In this document: one piece after another, positions 35,360-48,055 of the stretch
Layout of the letters: each line of letters opens with the position of its first letter
Numbering within the stretch: the stretch's first letter is position 1
Origin: Siphonodentalium dalli
Taxonomy: Eukaryota; Mollusca; Scaphopoda; Gadilida; Siphonodentaliidae
Reading direction: 5' to 3'
Length of the DNA: 64,000 nucleotides
Assembly (NCBI GenBank): GCA_032622095.1
Contig: CP136065.1
Location: 154,941,577 to 155,005,576 of the forward strand
Translations under genes and position numbers: made by a program
Notes under the pieces: generated by a model
Seen by the model: only the letters and a program-made list of their open reading frames with translations
Database searches by the model: none
What the model was told of the DNA's origin: nothing

Positions 35360-36005
35360 CATGAATCGGCGAGAAATTAACTTTTACTGAGAAAATATTT
35401 TGTTTGAGTCAGATAATTTGGGGTGGAGTGAGGGTGTACAGACCTGAATATCGACCCTTCGATCCCCCAATCCAACACCTATATATACGTTTGAGACCAA
35501 AAACATCGTCTATTTTTCTATTGCTTATTCTGTTATATAGCCATGAAACGGCGAGAAATTAATTTCTTCAGAGAAAAAAGTTGTTCGGGTCAGGGTTTGT
35601 TGTGTGGCGTAATATCTCCCCAGCTAGTACCTATACATGACACAAAATCCTCAAGATTATGGTTTTGTTGCTTATTTTGCTTTAAAAAGTCATTTTGAGT
35701 TGTTTGAGTCAGGGTTTGAGGTGGGGGATTTCCAGGTCTGGATATCCCCCCCCCCACCCACCCAGCACCTAAATGACAAAAATCCTCCTATGGTTATATT
35801 GCTTATTTTGCTTTATATAATAGTCATGAAACGGCGAGAAATTAACTTCTTCCGATGAACAGTTGTTTGAGTCAGTGTTTGATGTGCATGGGGGACTGGG
35901 GGAGATGTTCAAACCTGGATATCTTCACCCCGCCCAGCACATACATGACAAAAAAATGTCTCTTGTTGCTTTATTGTTTATTTTGCTTTATCCACTAAAC
36001 GACCG
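35360..36005 (+). repeat. 140-185 bp tandem repeat with ATGAAACGGCGAGAAATTAA
   Basis: The anchor GAAACGGCGAGAAATTAA occurs at about 35363 (GAATCGG variant), 35548 and 35828, with a degenerate unit near 35690. Each is followed by GTTGTTTGAGTCAGGGTTTG and a C-rich patch. The same family is at 42840-43423 and 44321-44430. The long C/G runs lie in these units. Confidence 0.8.
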
Positions 36006-36294
36006 GGGGGGGGGGGGGGGTAGTAAACATTTGCAGGAAGGTATGCCGTTTTTTTGCATCTGGCATTTTCGGGGACCCACCATCCCCAAACCTGCAAATA
36101 AAATAATTTTTTACTCCCAATGTTTTGACACCCACCCCCAAAATTTCACTAAATTTGGTCTAAAACTGCATAGAACTCTACTGATATCACTCATATGACT
36201 GGGGATGATCTCATTTAGTTCAAATAACCTGTTCAGAAGCTGTTCTAATTGAAAAAGAACAGCTTTATAAATTGCTGATCATCTGTAAACCTAT

Positions 36295-39200
36295 TAGTCC
36301 GGGAGCTAATAGGGGTACCCTTGCACCCCCATGGGACTTAACTTCACCCCACTCATTTTGTTCCTTATTATGTCCTTCAACTTTTAAGCAATGTTAACAA
36401 GAAAAAAGTGGCCTTTTAGACTCCAGACAAGATGGCGTCCATCATGGCCGCCGTTTTTCAGACAAGACCCTAAGTCAGTTTTATGCAAATTATAGTGGGA
36501 AAATATTGTCAAATGTATACAAATGTATATATTTTCGTGAAGCTAAGACATAATGACACTTTTTTGGGCCAAAATTGAAACTCACCATCCAAGATGGCCG
36601 CCAAAATGGCCGCCGGAAGTTGAAAATAAGACATTTTTTCACAAATATCTTCTAGATCAATTCATGCTGTTTGAAACTGGTTGAGTAATATGACTTTATT
36701 TTGTGTTTTGTATATTAACTGATCATTGGAGCAATTAAATATGCAATTAATGTGGTCCTACCCCCTTCCGATCACTCAAAAATTCGATTTTACAGAACGC
36801 GGTACAAAATGTTACAAAAAATCACAATTGGGATTCTAGTCATATTTCAACAAGAAATGAAAAGAACATTGTAATGTAAGGGAGGCATATCATTACCTAT
36901 GAATATTCCAACTCTCTGGAACCAAAAATCTTACCTTGGCTCAAAATGGCTGCGAAAATGGCCGCCAAAATATGGAAAATGGTAAATATTGCACCAGGGT
37001 GTCCTGCAATCGCTTACAAGTTGTGGTTGGTGTATACAATTGGCTAATCTGTATTCTATACATTGCATACTAACATGTCTGATGCACCACGGATAATTTT
37101 TACTATTGTCACCACTGACATCACCAGAAATATTGTATTTTTCTCTCACAATCTTGACATAAATATCGGCAAAAATTCACTTTTCAGGGTTCGACCATTT
37201 GTTCAAGTAAAATGCAACTATCTTTGGTATCAAAGGTCTTTATTGTTTTGGTCTATCTTAAATGTGTCACACTACGGTGTTTATAGACTAAATTGCTCAA
37301 GATAGCTTCCAAAATGGCAACCAAATTTGTAAAAAAGTTAAAAGTTAACATATCCCGAACATTATTCTCTGCGTTATCCGAAAAAAGGTAGGGAATTGTG
37401 ACTCACTTGGTTATTGTACGTGTTAGTTAATTACCTGACAGCTACGTTCTATTATGTTTGTCCCAGTTCCATGTGGGGCATGACAAATTCATTTTAAAGT
37501 TGCAGTATGGAATTTTGCGGAGAACCTCTTTTATGATTCTGGCCATATTATTGTAAGGAAATGGGCAGAACTTGAGACGGAACTGAGATGAACCATGACA
37601 TGTGGGTATTCTGGCCCATTATGGTAAAAATTTATCAACTGGATACAGGGTGGAAGCCAAGATGGCAGTCAGTGAGTTACTGTATGATCATAGATGAGGA
37701 TAATAGGTATACATGGAGTTATTGTATGGTCATGAATGATGTGTGGGTATATAGGGAGTGCCTTGTTGGTAACGGTGGGTGGTATATTTATATATGTGGT
37801 GGATGTGTTATCATTGGTGGTGTATGGGGAGTAGATGTATGATCATGGATGGCTTGTATGAGTATGGCAAGTATTGAACTTATGAGTGGTCGTATGTGGT
37901 CGTATGTGGGGGTATTGGTGGATCTGGAAGGGCTCACCATTGGTGATGTGCATATGTATACCTGGATTGACTCCATGGTCACGGATATGGCGAATAGGTA
38001 TACATGCAGTGGCTGTATGGTCCATTGTGAGGTGAATATGTATACAATGAGTGACTGTATGGTCGTGAATGTAGTGAATATGTATACATATAGTGACTAT
38101 ATGGTCATGTGTCGGGTGTAGGTGTATACCTGGTGTTCATGCATGGTAACTCGTGGCTGTATCATCATTTGTGGTATGTACGGGTATAACCAAGTATGGC
38201 TGTCTGATCAGGTGTACGTGTATAAAGTGGGTAACTATGTTGTCATTTGTGTGGTGTTTATGTACACATGGAGTGACCGGGGTAATGGGTGGGTTGTACA
38301 TGTGTACCTTGGGTGGCTATCGCTTTCCACACTAACTCAATGATATGTTAATCAATAGAGAGGTCATGTCAGAGAGTCATATCACGGAAAGCGATAGCCA
38401 CCCATTATCAAACAGTCATTACATATATACATAAACAACACAGACATACCAATATAGTGACCCATTGTATACATGTACACCTGACCCATGACCACGGATA
38501 ACCATACAGCCACACGCCACAATGCAGGCACACCGGGTATACCCCTAAACATGACACATACCCATATATTCACTCCTTGTATCCCATTCATCTCACCATT
38601 GGCCATAAGGTCATCCCCTGTATACCTATTATCCAAACGCATGGTCAAATAGACAATCAATATATACATCAACACCACAACAATGACCATAAAGTCACTC
38701 CGGTATACATGTGCACCTCACCAATTGCCATATAGCCACTCGATTCATACACATACCATCACCCATGTCACCTGGTATACTCCTTCACCTGACCTATGGC
38801 CATATAGCCACCCCGTGTGTACCTATTCAAAACATTCATACCTGATCATGGTCAATCCATACATATTCACCTCAACATTGGCCATGTCACTCCCTGTATT
38901 CCTATTTGTCACACCGTAGCCGAATAGCCACTCAATATATACTAATACACCCCAGCCATGTCAGTATAGTCACTCCATGTATGCATATGTACCTCCTCAG
39001 CCATGGCCATATAGCCACTCTCTATATACACACATCCCTCGCTCAAGACAATAAAGCAACACATGTGTATACTGGTATAACCTACACATGCCCATATCGC
39101 CACGAGTCACCAAAGGGGAACACCAGGTATACTCATACACCTGACACATGACCATTTAGTCACCCCCTGTATAGGTGTTCATTACATTTATGATCATACA

Positions 39201-41410
39201 GTTACTACCTGTATACCTACATGTACCCATCTCACCATTAACCATACAGTCACTACCTGTATACCTATTCGACACAAATAGTCATATAACAATTCAATAT
39301 ACATATGCAGCCCACCCTTTACCATAGATTCACTCCAGTTATACATGTAAACCTCACTAATGGCCATTCAGCCCTTCCAGATATATAAAAAAAACCCACA
39401 CACACGACCACTCAAACAATCCATACTTGCATAATTTATACACCTCACACATGACAATTCACTGTATAATCATACACACCATCCATGATAATACAGCTAA
39501 GCCCTATACACCCACCAGTGATAATACATCCACGAGATATATAAATATACATCCCACCCGTTACCACAAGGACACCCCCTATATACCCACACGCTCGATA
39601 ATGTCCACCCAGTTTACTCCAGGTATTCACTTTCAATCATGATCGTACATTCACTCCACACATACCTATACACATTACCCATAACCATAAAATCACTCCC
39701 TATTTATCCACACACCCCATCCATGATCATACAGACAACACATGTACATCACACCATGACCTTACAGTCACTCCATATATACATAATCAATACATATATG
39801 ACCATGTAGCTATATCCATACACCACACCAATGACCATACAGGCACACCGGGTGCACCCGTACTGGATATACACAATCATACACCATACAGTCACCCCAT
39901 GCATACCGATTCGCCTGACACCTGACCATGACCTCTCCCTGTATACCTAGATGCATCTTACCATGGACAACCCACTCATAACCATATAGTCACTCATTGT
40001 AAACCTACTCACATCAGTCATGACATACAATAACTCCCTGTATACCTATTCACCTCACATATGATCATAGAGTAACTCCCTGGCTACGATCTTGGCATCC
40101 ACACTGTATCCTGTTGACATTTATTTTATTAGAACAGCCAAAGATTATGGTCCATTTCAGTTCTGTCTCAAAGTTCTGCCCATTTCCTTTCGATAAATAT
40201 GGCCAAAATCACAAAAGAGGTTCTCGGCAAAATTACATACTTTAAAATGAATTTGTCATGCCCCATACGGAACTGGGACAACCAGAATAGAACATGTAGT
40301 TGTCAGTTAATTAACTAACACGTATAATAACCAAGTGAGTCACAATTTGCTACCTTTTCGGATAATGTAGCGAATGTTCGGGATATATGTAACAAATTTA
40401 CATTTTACAAATTTGTTGCCATTTTGGAAGCCATCTTGAGAAATTTGGTCTATAAAGACCGTAGTGTGACACATTTAAAATAGACCAAAACAATAAACAC
40501 CTTTCAATCCAAAGATTGTTATATTTTACCTGAAAAAAATGGTCCAAACCTGAAAAGTTAATTTTTGCCAATATTTATGTTAAGTTTTTGAGAGAAAAGT
40601 CCAATATTTTTGACGATGTCAGTGGTGACAATAGTAACAATTAACCATGGTGCATCAGACATGTTAGTATTCAATGTATAGAATGCAGAATAGCCAATTT
40701 TATACATCAACCACAACGTGTAAGCGATTGCAGGACACGCTGGTGTAATATTTACTATTTTCCATATTATGGCGGCCATATTGGCAGCCATTTTGAGCCA
40801 AAGTAAGAATTTAGGTTCCAGTGATTTGGAATATGCATAGGTAATGATATGCCTCACTTAAATTACAAAGTTCTGTTCATTTCTTGTTGAAATATGACTA
40901 GAATCCCAATTGTGATTTTTTGTGAAATTTATACCGCATTCTGTAAAAATCTAATTTTTGAGGGATCGGAAGGGGGTAGGACCCCAATAATTTCATATTT
41001 AATTGCTCCAATGATCAGTTAATATACAAAACACAAAATAAAGTTGCATTACTCAACTAGTTCCAAACAGCATGAATTGATCTAGAAGATATTGTGAAAA
41101 AATGTCATATTTTCAACTTCCGGCGGCTTTTTTGGCGGCCATCTTGGATGGTGAGTTTCAATTTCGACCCAAAAAAGTGTCAATATGTCTTAGCTTCAAG
41201 AAAATATATACATTTGTGTACATTTTCTAGATTTTCCCGCTGAAAAACGGCGGCCATGATGGACGCCATCTTGTCTGGAGTCTAAAAGGCCACTTTTTTT
41301 TCTTGTTAACATTGCTTAAAAGTTGAAGGACATAATAAGGAACAAAATGAGTGGGGTGAAGTTAAGTCCCAGGGGGGGGTGCAAGGGTACCCATATTAGC
41401 TCCCGGACTA
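36295..41410. mobile_element. 5.1-kb palindromic (foldback) element with minisatellite core
   Basis: The left end TAGTCCGGGAGCTAATAG, then GGGTACCCTTGCACCCCC, is mirrored at the right end (to 41410). TAT flanks both sides as a possible 3-bp target duplication. The arms are about 1.35 kb (36295-37665 and 40085-41410), alike throughout: TTTGTTCCTTATTATGTCC, ACAAGATGGCGTCCATCATG and CTATTATGTTTGTCCCAG versus their complements. The core (37680-40080) is a minisatellite in opposite orientations around a small central hairpin (GGGTGGCTATCGCTTTCC 38309-38326 and its complement 38386-38403). No transposase was recognised. Confidence 0.85.
37680..40080. repeat. About 44-bp GTATACCTATTCACCTCACA minisatellite, inverted about the centre
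   Basis: On 38400-40080 the unit reads roughly CACTCCCTGTATACCTATTC, then ACCTCACACATGACCATACAGT. On 37680-38345 the complement appears (GGTATACATGGAGTNACTGT, ATGGTCATG). The left half is about 0.67 kb and the right about 1.69 kb, so the core is asymmetric. Long frames here are repeat shadows. Confidence 0.85.
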
Positions 41411-42540
41411 TATTGGTCATTGTGCAGGATACACACAATTTCATAATTTCTAACAATTTCGTGATTAGTCTGTCAACCAGCCCATTATCTAACATACCAC
41501 TTATGTTAGTCTACTGGAGCAACTTTACTTCTATTATACTAAACTATAGCTGAAACAGGCTCCCTATGGAAGCCTATATTCGGTGTCGGAGATACCTTTG
41601 GCCCCCTTTGTGCGACTTTGCGCATATTTTGATCTTAGACAGAGCCTTTATTTAGCGGCAGCCCATTTGTACACTCCGAGCAGATTTTGATAATTAAAAC
41701 ATTTTGATTTATACATATTGTTTACATTTGTTTTTTTTATATATTGAATTCCTTGCTCAATTTAACAAAACCGATTGTATTTTGTTTTTTAATTCAAAAT
41801 TTGGAATAACACCATTATAACATCCACCAGGGTACCCCGAGTTACCACACCAAACTTGGTTGAACTCGGTCCAGGGGTCTGAGAGAGAAATCCGGACAGA
41901 TCCCACTCGTTTATATATATAGATGACAAGCAGTCTCGGCACTATACCAGACTTGGATACGTTAGGTCTAGTTAGATATCATCTGAGTTGATAGACATGC
42001 AAATAATTCACTGATTGGCTTGATGCACTAGTGCAGCTGATGGCAGATATTTTCTACCCATTGATAGTCATATTAATATTCGAGACAGTTGCTCGCCCTT
42101 TTTCCATGCACACATATTAATGATCTAGGCATTAGTTACATCAGGACAAGTTTATTTATATATGCAAACTTAGGTCATTGTACAGGATACACACAATTCC
42201 ATAATTTCTAACCATTTCCCGATTGGTCTGTTATCCAGCCCATTATCTAGCATAATGACTTAACACTTTTGTTAGTCTACTGGAGCAACGTATATATTAT
42301 AATAAATGACAAACAGTCACTTTGCCAGACTTGGATAGTTTAGGTGTTGTGAGAACATATCATATGAGTTGATAGACACGCAAATCATTCACTGATTGGC
42401 TTGATACACTGATGAACAGTGTGGTGGCAGTTATATTCTAGCCATTGATAGTCACATTAATGTTTGAGACAGTTGCTCACTCTTTTTTCCATGCACACAA
42501 TGAACTGGGCTTTAGTTACACCAAGACAAGTTTATTTATT
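41411..42540 (+). repeat. Tandem duplication, second copy lacks a 390-bp insert
   Basis: GGTCATTGT(G/A)CAGGATACAC, AGCCCATTATCTA(A/G)CATA, GTTAGTCTACTGGAGCAAC, GTTGATAGACA(T/C)GCAAAT and GAGACAGTTGCTC occur in both 41413-42165 and 42173-42540. Copy 1 carries extra sequence between GGAGCAACTTTACTTC and GATGACAAGCAGTC; copy 2 does not. Confidence 0.85.
41535..41922 (+). mobile_element. Inserted element of about 390 bp with TTTATATATATAGAT tail
   Basis: Delimited by comparison with the uninterrupted duplicate at 42290-42310. It begins near CTGAAACAGGCTCCCTATGG and ends AGAGAGAAATCCGGACAG, ATCCCACTCG, TTTATATATATAGAT. A diverged relative of its start (GCTGAAACAGGCTACC) is at 43022. The AT-repeat tail recalls 3' ends of small retroposons or of some non-LTR elements; class uncertain. 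Confidence 0.6.
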
Positions 42541-42839
42541 TCATTTTGACTTTTCTCGAAGCTTATTTCCGAAGGGTGTCGGGAAGGAATTTGCTCACCC
42601 CACCGTCCCATATGCAACATGCCATAGCTAATTTCTTCTCCACTATATAAGGCCCATATGAGGTCCCAGCAACATAAATATGGTGTTTTTGCTGTTATAA
42701 GTTCTTATAATATGTTTTAAACTGTTACAAATGTCAAATGAGGGCACAAAATGTCGTTAGTAACAAATTTGCACGGGGTTGTAAAACACTCGTTTGTTGC
42801 ACATCGGGACACCCACCGGCATACCTTCCTGCAAATTTG

Positions 42840-43423
42840 TTATTACCGCCCCCCCCCTGAAACGACGAGAAATTAACCTCTTCTGAGAAAATGTTGTTTG
42901 AGTTAGGGTTTGGTGTGGGGCCCGGGCCCTGTATATGGCCAGGCCTTTGTATCCCCCAAGCAACCATGCTGCACCGGCCTACATGACAATTATCATGAAG
43001 ATTATGGTTGTATTGCTTTCTAGCTGAAACAGGCTACCTTTGGGAGACTTTATTTGTGCTTTAGGCGCATATGTGAATGGCCCACGTTGCGTTTTGTGCC
43101 AATTTTGATTTCAGCATGAATTCCACGAAAACAGTGCCCTCTACACCAAAAATTGAAATTCGCACACTACTTTAGTTTCAAGTGGGTCTCGATATATGGT
43201 AATGATTTATTTGGTAGATCATTCCGAGAAAAAGTTGTTTTGAGTTAGGGTTTGGGGGGGGGCATGTCCAGGCCTGGATATCAACCCCGCGCCCTACATG
43301 CATGCATGGCAACACAAAACACCGCTTGTGGTCTAATTATTGCTAAATTTGCTGTGTATAGTCATGAAAGGGCGAGAAATTAACTTCTTCATAAAAAGCG
43401 TTGTTTGATTTAGAGTGTGGCCG
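42840..43423 (+). repeat. Further copies of the GAAACGGCGAGAAATTAA repeat
   Basis: Anchors at about 42858 (GAAACGACGAGAAATTAA) and 43368 (GAAAGGGCGAGAAATTAA), with GTTTGAGTTAGGGTTTGG between. The array is interrupted at 43424 by a hAT-like element and resumes at 44321-44430. Confidence 0.75.
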
Positions 43424-44320
43424 CAGTGTTCGCGCTGTCGGTAGCCAAATTAGCCAATGGCTAATCTTTTTTGAATTTGGCTAATAAAAATTTCATTTGG
43501 CTAAACTTTTGGCTAAACATTTTTTGACCCCAAATGGAGACTGAAAGCATGAATTTTTGGCAAGTGGGTTTTCAATTTTGTGATGTGAACGATCTAGTCC
43601 GAAAACATCGTAAGTGGGAATATATCGCCGACTGTACAAAGGGAAACCCGATCGCGGACAGTACAAAGGGAAACCCGTCACTCTGCACGAAACAGCAAAA
43701 AATCATTATTTTACATTTAATCCGCTAATCCCCCATTGTCTGTCTGGTCACTCACGGGACTCCTGCACAATGCATGTTTATGATGAATCACGACAAATAT
43801 ATTGTGGCTATTTGTCGTCAATACCGATACATTCAAAATAATATGCATGCTTTTATGACAGATTGTAATTTGATAATGGCGTAACAATATTAAGTTATTA
43901 GTTTCCAGATGTCACTTAAATATTTTTGCAAGGATAATTAACATTTAATGATTTAAAAAAAGATATTGATATAAAACAAAAAATTAATGACATTATAAGA
44001 AGGACAATCCCGGGTTACCCCCCCCCCCCCCCCCTCACTCTTTCACATAAAGATTGATAAATTTTTAATAAATGATAGATAAACAAATATTTCTAGTTCA
44101 TCAAAATTAGTTAAATTATTGTGTATTTTACCTGTGCCTGTTAGATTTGACGTTTTAGTCATTAATTGTGAACCGACCAGAAAACGATGATTTAATTTGG
44201 CCATAGTTTTTTTTAATTTGGCTAAAAAACATTTGGCTAAAGTTTTTTTCATTTGGCTAATAAAATTTTCATTTGGCTAAACTTTTGGCTAAAGTTTTTT
44301 TCGGTCCAGCGCGAACACTG
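43424..44320. mobile_element. hAT-like element, CAGTGTTCGCGCTG ends, 897 bp
   Basis: CAGTGTTCGCGCTG at 43424 is mirrored by CAGCGCGAACACTG ending at 44320. AGTGTGGCCG before and AGTGTGGGTG after form an imperfect 8-10 bp target duplication. Both shoulders are filled with ATTTGGCTAA(A/T) repeats in opposite orientation (43485-43520; 44210-44300). Non-autonomous. A 17-base C run lies at 44018-44034. Confidence 0.8.
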
Positions 44321-44430
44321 AGTGTGGGTGGTGTGGGGCCGGGGATGCCCATGCAGGTCTATATACCCCCCCCCCCCCCCCCCCCCCCACCAGCACCTTC
44401 GATCGTGACAAAAAATTAACCTCTTCGCTG

Positions 44431-44927
44431 CTGTGATCGACGTCCGCAACTAACTATTATGGACGTATAAAAGTGCCATATATGGTTCGTAGTACCTACG
44501 GACCTACATCAGCACAATAGCATGCAGTATAGGTCATTATGCATAGCTGGAAGTCAGAGATTGGTGCACCGGAATAACTCTATCTCGAAGTTTCAAACAG
44601 TGTATACTGTTCCACGATTCTGAACGATAATAGCCTTTCAACTGAGTCAGTTTTATGGTTCTTGTGAACAAATTTACATTTATAGCTGCTCTGTTGGCAA
44701 TTGGACTATTTAGGCATCAAGCTCAATCCTGATTAATTTATGAAAGTATGTCATTGATCACTGCAGTGATAGACCATTTGATGCAGCTATAAAGTTATTT
44801 CTCTGTTAACCGTGCATGCAGCGGATATGATATATTTTTCAGCGTTCATACCTGCATATCTTAGGTGACTTTGCCAATTTGCACCTAAAATTTGTATTCA
44901 AATTTAAAGGTGCACCTTTGATGATTT
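44431..44927. other. No recognised feature
   Basis: About 0.5 kb after the GAAACGGCGAG repeat and its 23-base C run (44366-44388). I see no coding or element signature. Confidence 0.5.
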
Positions 44928-46324
44928 CAAGCGTTATATAGTAACAATTATTTGCATAAAACCCATGTGCCCGAATGTAGACAATCATAAGCTGAGAGCT
45001 GCATTAACTTTTAAATTATTATTATATTAAGGGCGATGGCAATAATACAAAATATTTTATGGACCCAGTTATTTTATATTCCTTTAGAACCACATCTCAG
45101 ACAGTTCTTTACAAGTTTTGAGCCACATACAGAGTGATTAAAGGCAAGGAGACCAAGCTTCCTCTGCCTTGTTCAACACTTGCCCTATACCCACACATAT
45201 GCATTTCTGGTCATCAATTTATGAGAAAGGTCTCTATCTGGGTCAATTGTGGCCCAAACTTATATTTCAATATGATGAGATACAATGAATAAAATCAAAA
45301 CAGAGGTTTGAAAACTGATAAATTCTTATCGGGAGGCTGAAAACATAAATTTCCATATATGTTGGTAGCCGAGACCTGCCCTATCGTTTACATTAATAGC
45401 CATGGAAATAATATAAAATCAGAATATTGTTTTAATTATGCATAGTTTGGCCCCCATTCGTATTTATAATATGATTGTATTATTGAGAACATGATTTCAG
45501 TCAATATTTAATATTTTTGATTAGTTTAACACAGTGGCGCATGGGTAATGGAATTCCTCTATATAACTGGAGAGCCAGGTATGCTTAGCAATTTCAGTTT
45601 TATGTTACTTGAACTAGTGCAGGGACGTCGTTAGGACGTTATACCAGGCCGCTAGCTTGTTATGAGCATGTCATGAAGAAAATAATTACTTTAGCTTTTT
45701 ATCCATATTTGTTTGTGAGAGTTTCCACGTTACAAACAATGCTAGAGGCATGGTTTAACTCGATTAACGTCTAGCGTAACTATACACGCTTGAATTGAAT
45801 ATGCCTGTAATTAATGCCGCAATATTAAACCATGCGGATATATTTGACAATGGTGTGTTTGGACCATTACATGATATTACATATCTTGAACGAATATGTG
45901 CAATGCGTGGGAAATTACGCGTTTGTGTGGTTTTGAAGGACTGACAGCGGAAAAATGTGATAAGTGAAATTTGCCCACCGAAAACAAGAAATAAATAGTA
46001 TAGTATATATAGTATATAACATGAGAAATTTCACAATATCATATAAGTTTGGCCACAATTGACCCAGATAGAGACCATTCTCAGAAATTGATGACCAGAA
46101 ATGCATATTTTGAGGTAGGGCAAGTGTTGAGTAAGACAGGGGGACTTGATCTCCTTGCCTTTAATCACTCTCTATGTGGCTCAAAACTTGTAAAGGCCTG
46201 TCTGAGATATGGTTCTAAAGGAATATCAAATAACTGGGTCCATACATTATTTTGTATTATTGCCATGGCCCTTCTTAATGTAAAAGTTAAAGCCACAGGC
46301 TGTGTTATTGATAGTAACGCTTGG
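44928..46324. repeat. 1.4-kb foldback with arms of about 330 bp
   Basis: CAAGCGTTATATAGTAAC at 44928 pairs with ...GATAGTAACGCTTG at 46324. The match runs inward through GGGCGATGGCAATAATACAA, GGTTCTAAAGGAATATCAAA, GCCTTTAATCACTCT and GACCCAGATAGAGACC (in the right-arm sense). The arms are diverged by small indels. The 96-codon frame at 46049-46339 is a shadow of the right arm. Confidence 0.8.
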
Positions 46325-48055
46325 GAGCACTTCGGTTGATGACGAACTTGAAGCTTGTCAATTTCATTGCCAATTTCATCATGTTCCTTTCATAATTCCA
46401 TCCATAAAATACCGCCCCATGCATGTAGATTTCAAATTCGGCGGATAACGTCATCATTGACCGCATTCACTTTAACCTGGATTGTATGTCTTCTGCTCTG
46501 TTCGTAATGTTATGTTCCTTCTTATTCAAGAAATATAAGTGGCTTATCAGATACACGTATGTACTAGATATATCTAGTCTTATAATAATTCCACATTTAA
46601 AATGTTTTGTTTCGTGAAATGCAGTCGTTGTGCATGAATTAGTTGGGAAATAAAGCTTTGTGAGTTACCGGTACAAGTAGCTGCATGATGTCGCGGTCTT
46701 GTGATTGCATGTGAGCTGCATCTCCCGGTCGCACACACATAAATGTAAAGCTTATTCTAGGCTCGCAGGATTATAGACGAAATGTCAGTAAATTTATTTG
46801 ATTAAATAAACACCGACACGTACCAGTTCTAGACACGTGCCTAGAGGGGTTCCCATTGGTCTACCTTCAATTTTTCAACTGCAACCCACCCCTTGAACAA
46901 AACAAAACATAAAACTCCAAGGTTTGCACCCCTATAAGCTTGGAAATATCCAACACTAGCAGGGTTACACGGCGTTGCCCAGGTTAAAGTGACGTGAAAC
47001 CCTCTGCATGCTTTGGATATTTGTTGGGAATAGAGAATACTCTTGCTCAAAGTGTTACACGTATTCTCATAAGTTGTGCATAGCATCACAAAACATGATT
47101 CTTACACAGTCATGGAATATAAGTAGTGGATCACTTTGTCGATTGTCATTTTGTTTATCGCGTTTAATCCGTTCCACCAATAAAGAAGTATTAATTTATT
47201 TACAATTGCGTATACTTCAGAAGTTATAACATGAAACATGAATATCATAAACACATTAGTTTGCAAAAATAAAAGACGACAATTGGGTTTTACATATATT
47301 GATGTATCAATCAAACTAGTAGATTTTGAGGACACCTGGCTATCATATCTCCATGCAGATACAGATATTTTAAAGAATGTCCATGTGCTCCTATGTTCAT
47401 GGTGCTATATATTGGCTAAATATTCTCAGTTGAAAAGAAATGTTGTTGCGCAAGTATATCAGCTACATGTGCCCGACACAGAGCGAGATTTTGAGTTGTT
47501 TATATTAGTTGATGAGTCTGTTCTAAAAAATCCGCTGCATGTATATATCGGGCAGATATACCCTTGTCAGGTGTCAGTGTTGGAGGCTCCCGAAAAGTCA
47601 TGTGTTACTGACTGCGTTTTCTTTTATATCAGAAGAAAATAGAACAGGCCTTCGATACATTTCCATATCTCTTGACAAATTGTAACTTTTTTGTGAAAAT
47701 TGTATTGAATGGAACAGACTCAATTGTGTTATAATATATACATGAGCCATTCTAATATGCAATCGGTTCGAGGTCTCTCAGTTTGCAAGAATATATGTAT
47801 CTCTTAAATAGAATGATAACTACACTTTTAATGCTTCTTCTATGTATCTGTTTTTCCTAGCTCATTGTGTGAATGCCCTGATTCCCATTCCCATATACAT
47901 ATGACAGTTGAGAAGATATAATTGTTCAAGTGACTTAATTGGGTCACCATTTGTCGAGATTGTGAAATTTGAAAGCCAAAAACACATTAAAACGATATGG
48001 AGATGGCCTGGGTGACTATATATAACTTATATGTGGATATCGGTGAATAGCAATC
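46325..48055. other. No recognised gene; one unexplained 134-codon frame
   Basis: The plus frame 47238-47642 (MNIINTLVCKNKRRQLGF..., ending CVFFYIRRK) is open for 134 codons. Its composition is protein-like (VYQLHVPDTERDFELFILVD), but I recognise no domain or splice context. The rest of the stretch has no clear repeats. Confidence 0.35.

Noticed and set aside
37680-40080. Regularly spaced repeats resembling a CRISPR array
   Set aside because: The 44-bp units are contiguous and degenerate with no constant repeat plus unique spacers, sit inside a palindromic eukaryotic element, and have no cas genes nearby.
46049-46339. 96-codon plus-strand frame
   Set aside because: Lies wholly in the right arm of the 44928-46324 foldback; the mirrored arm is not open in a corresponding way.
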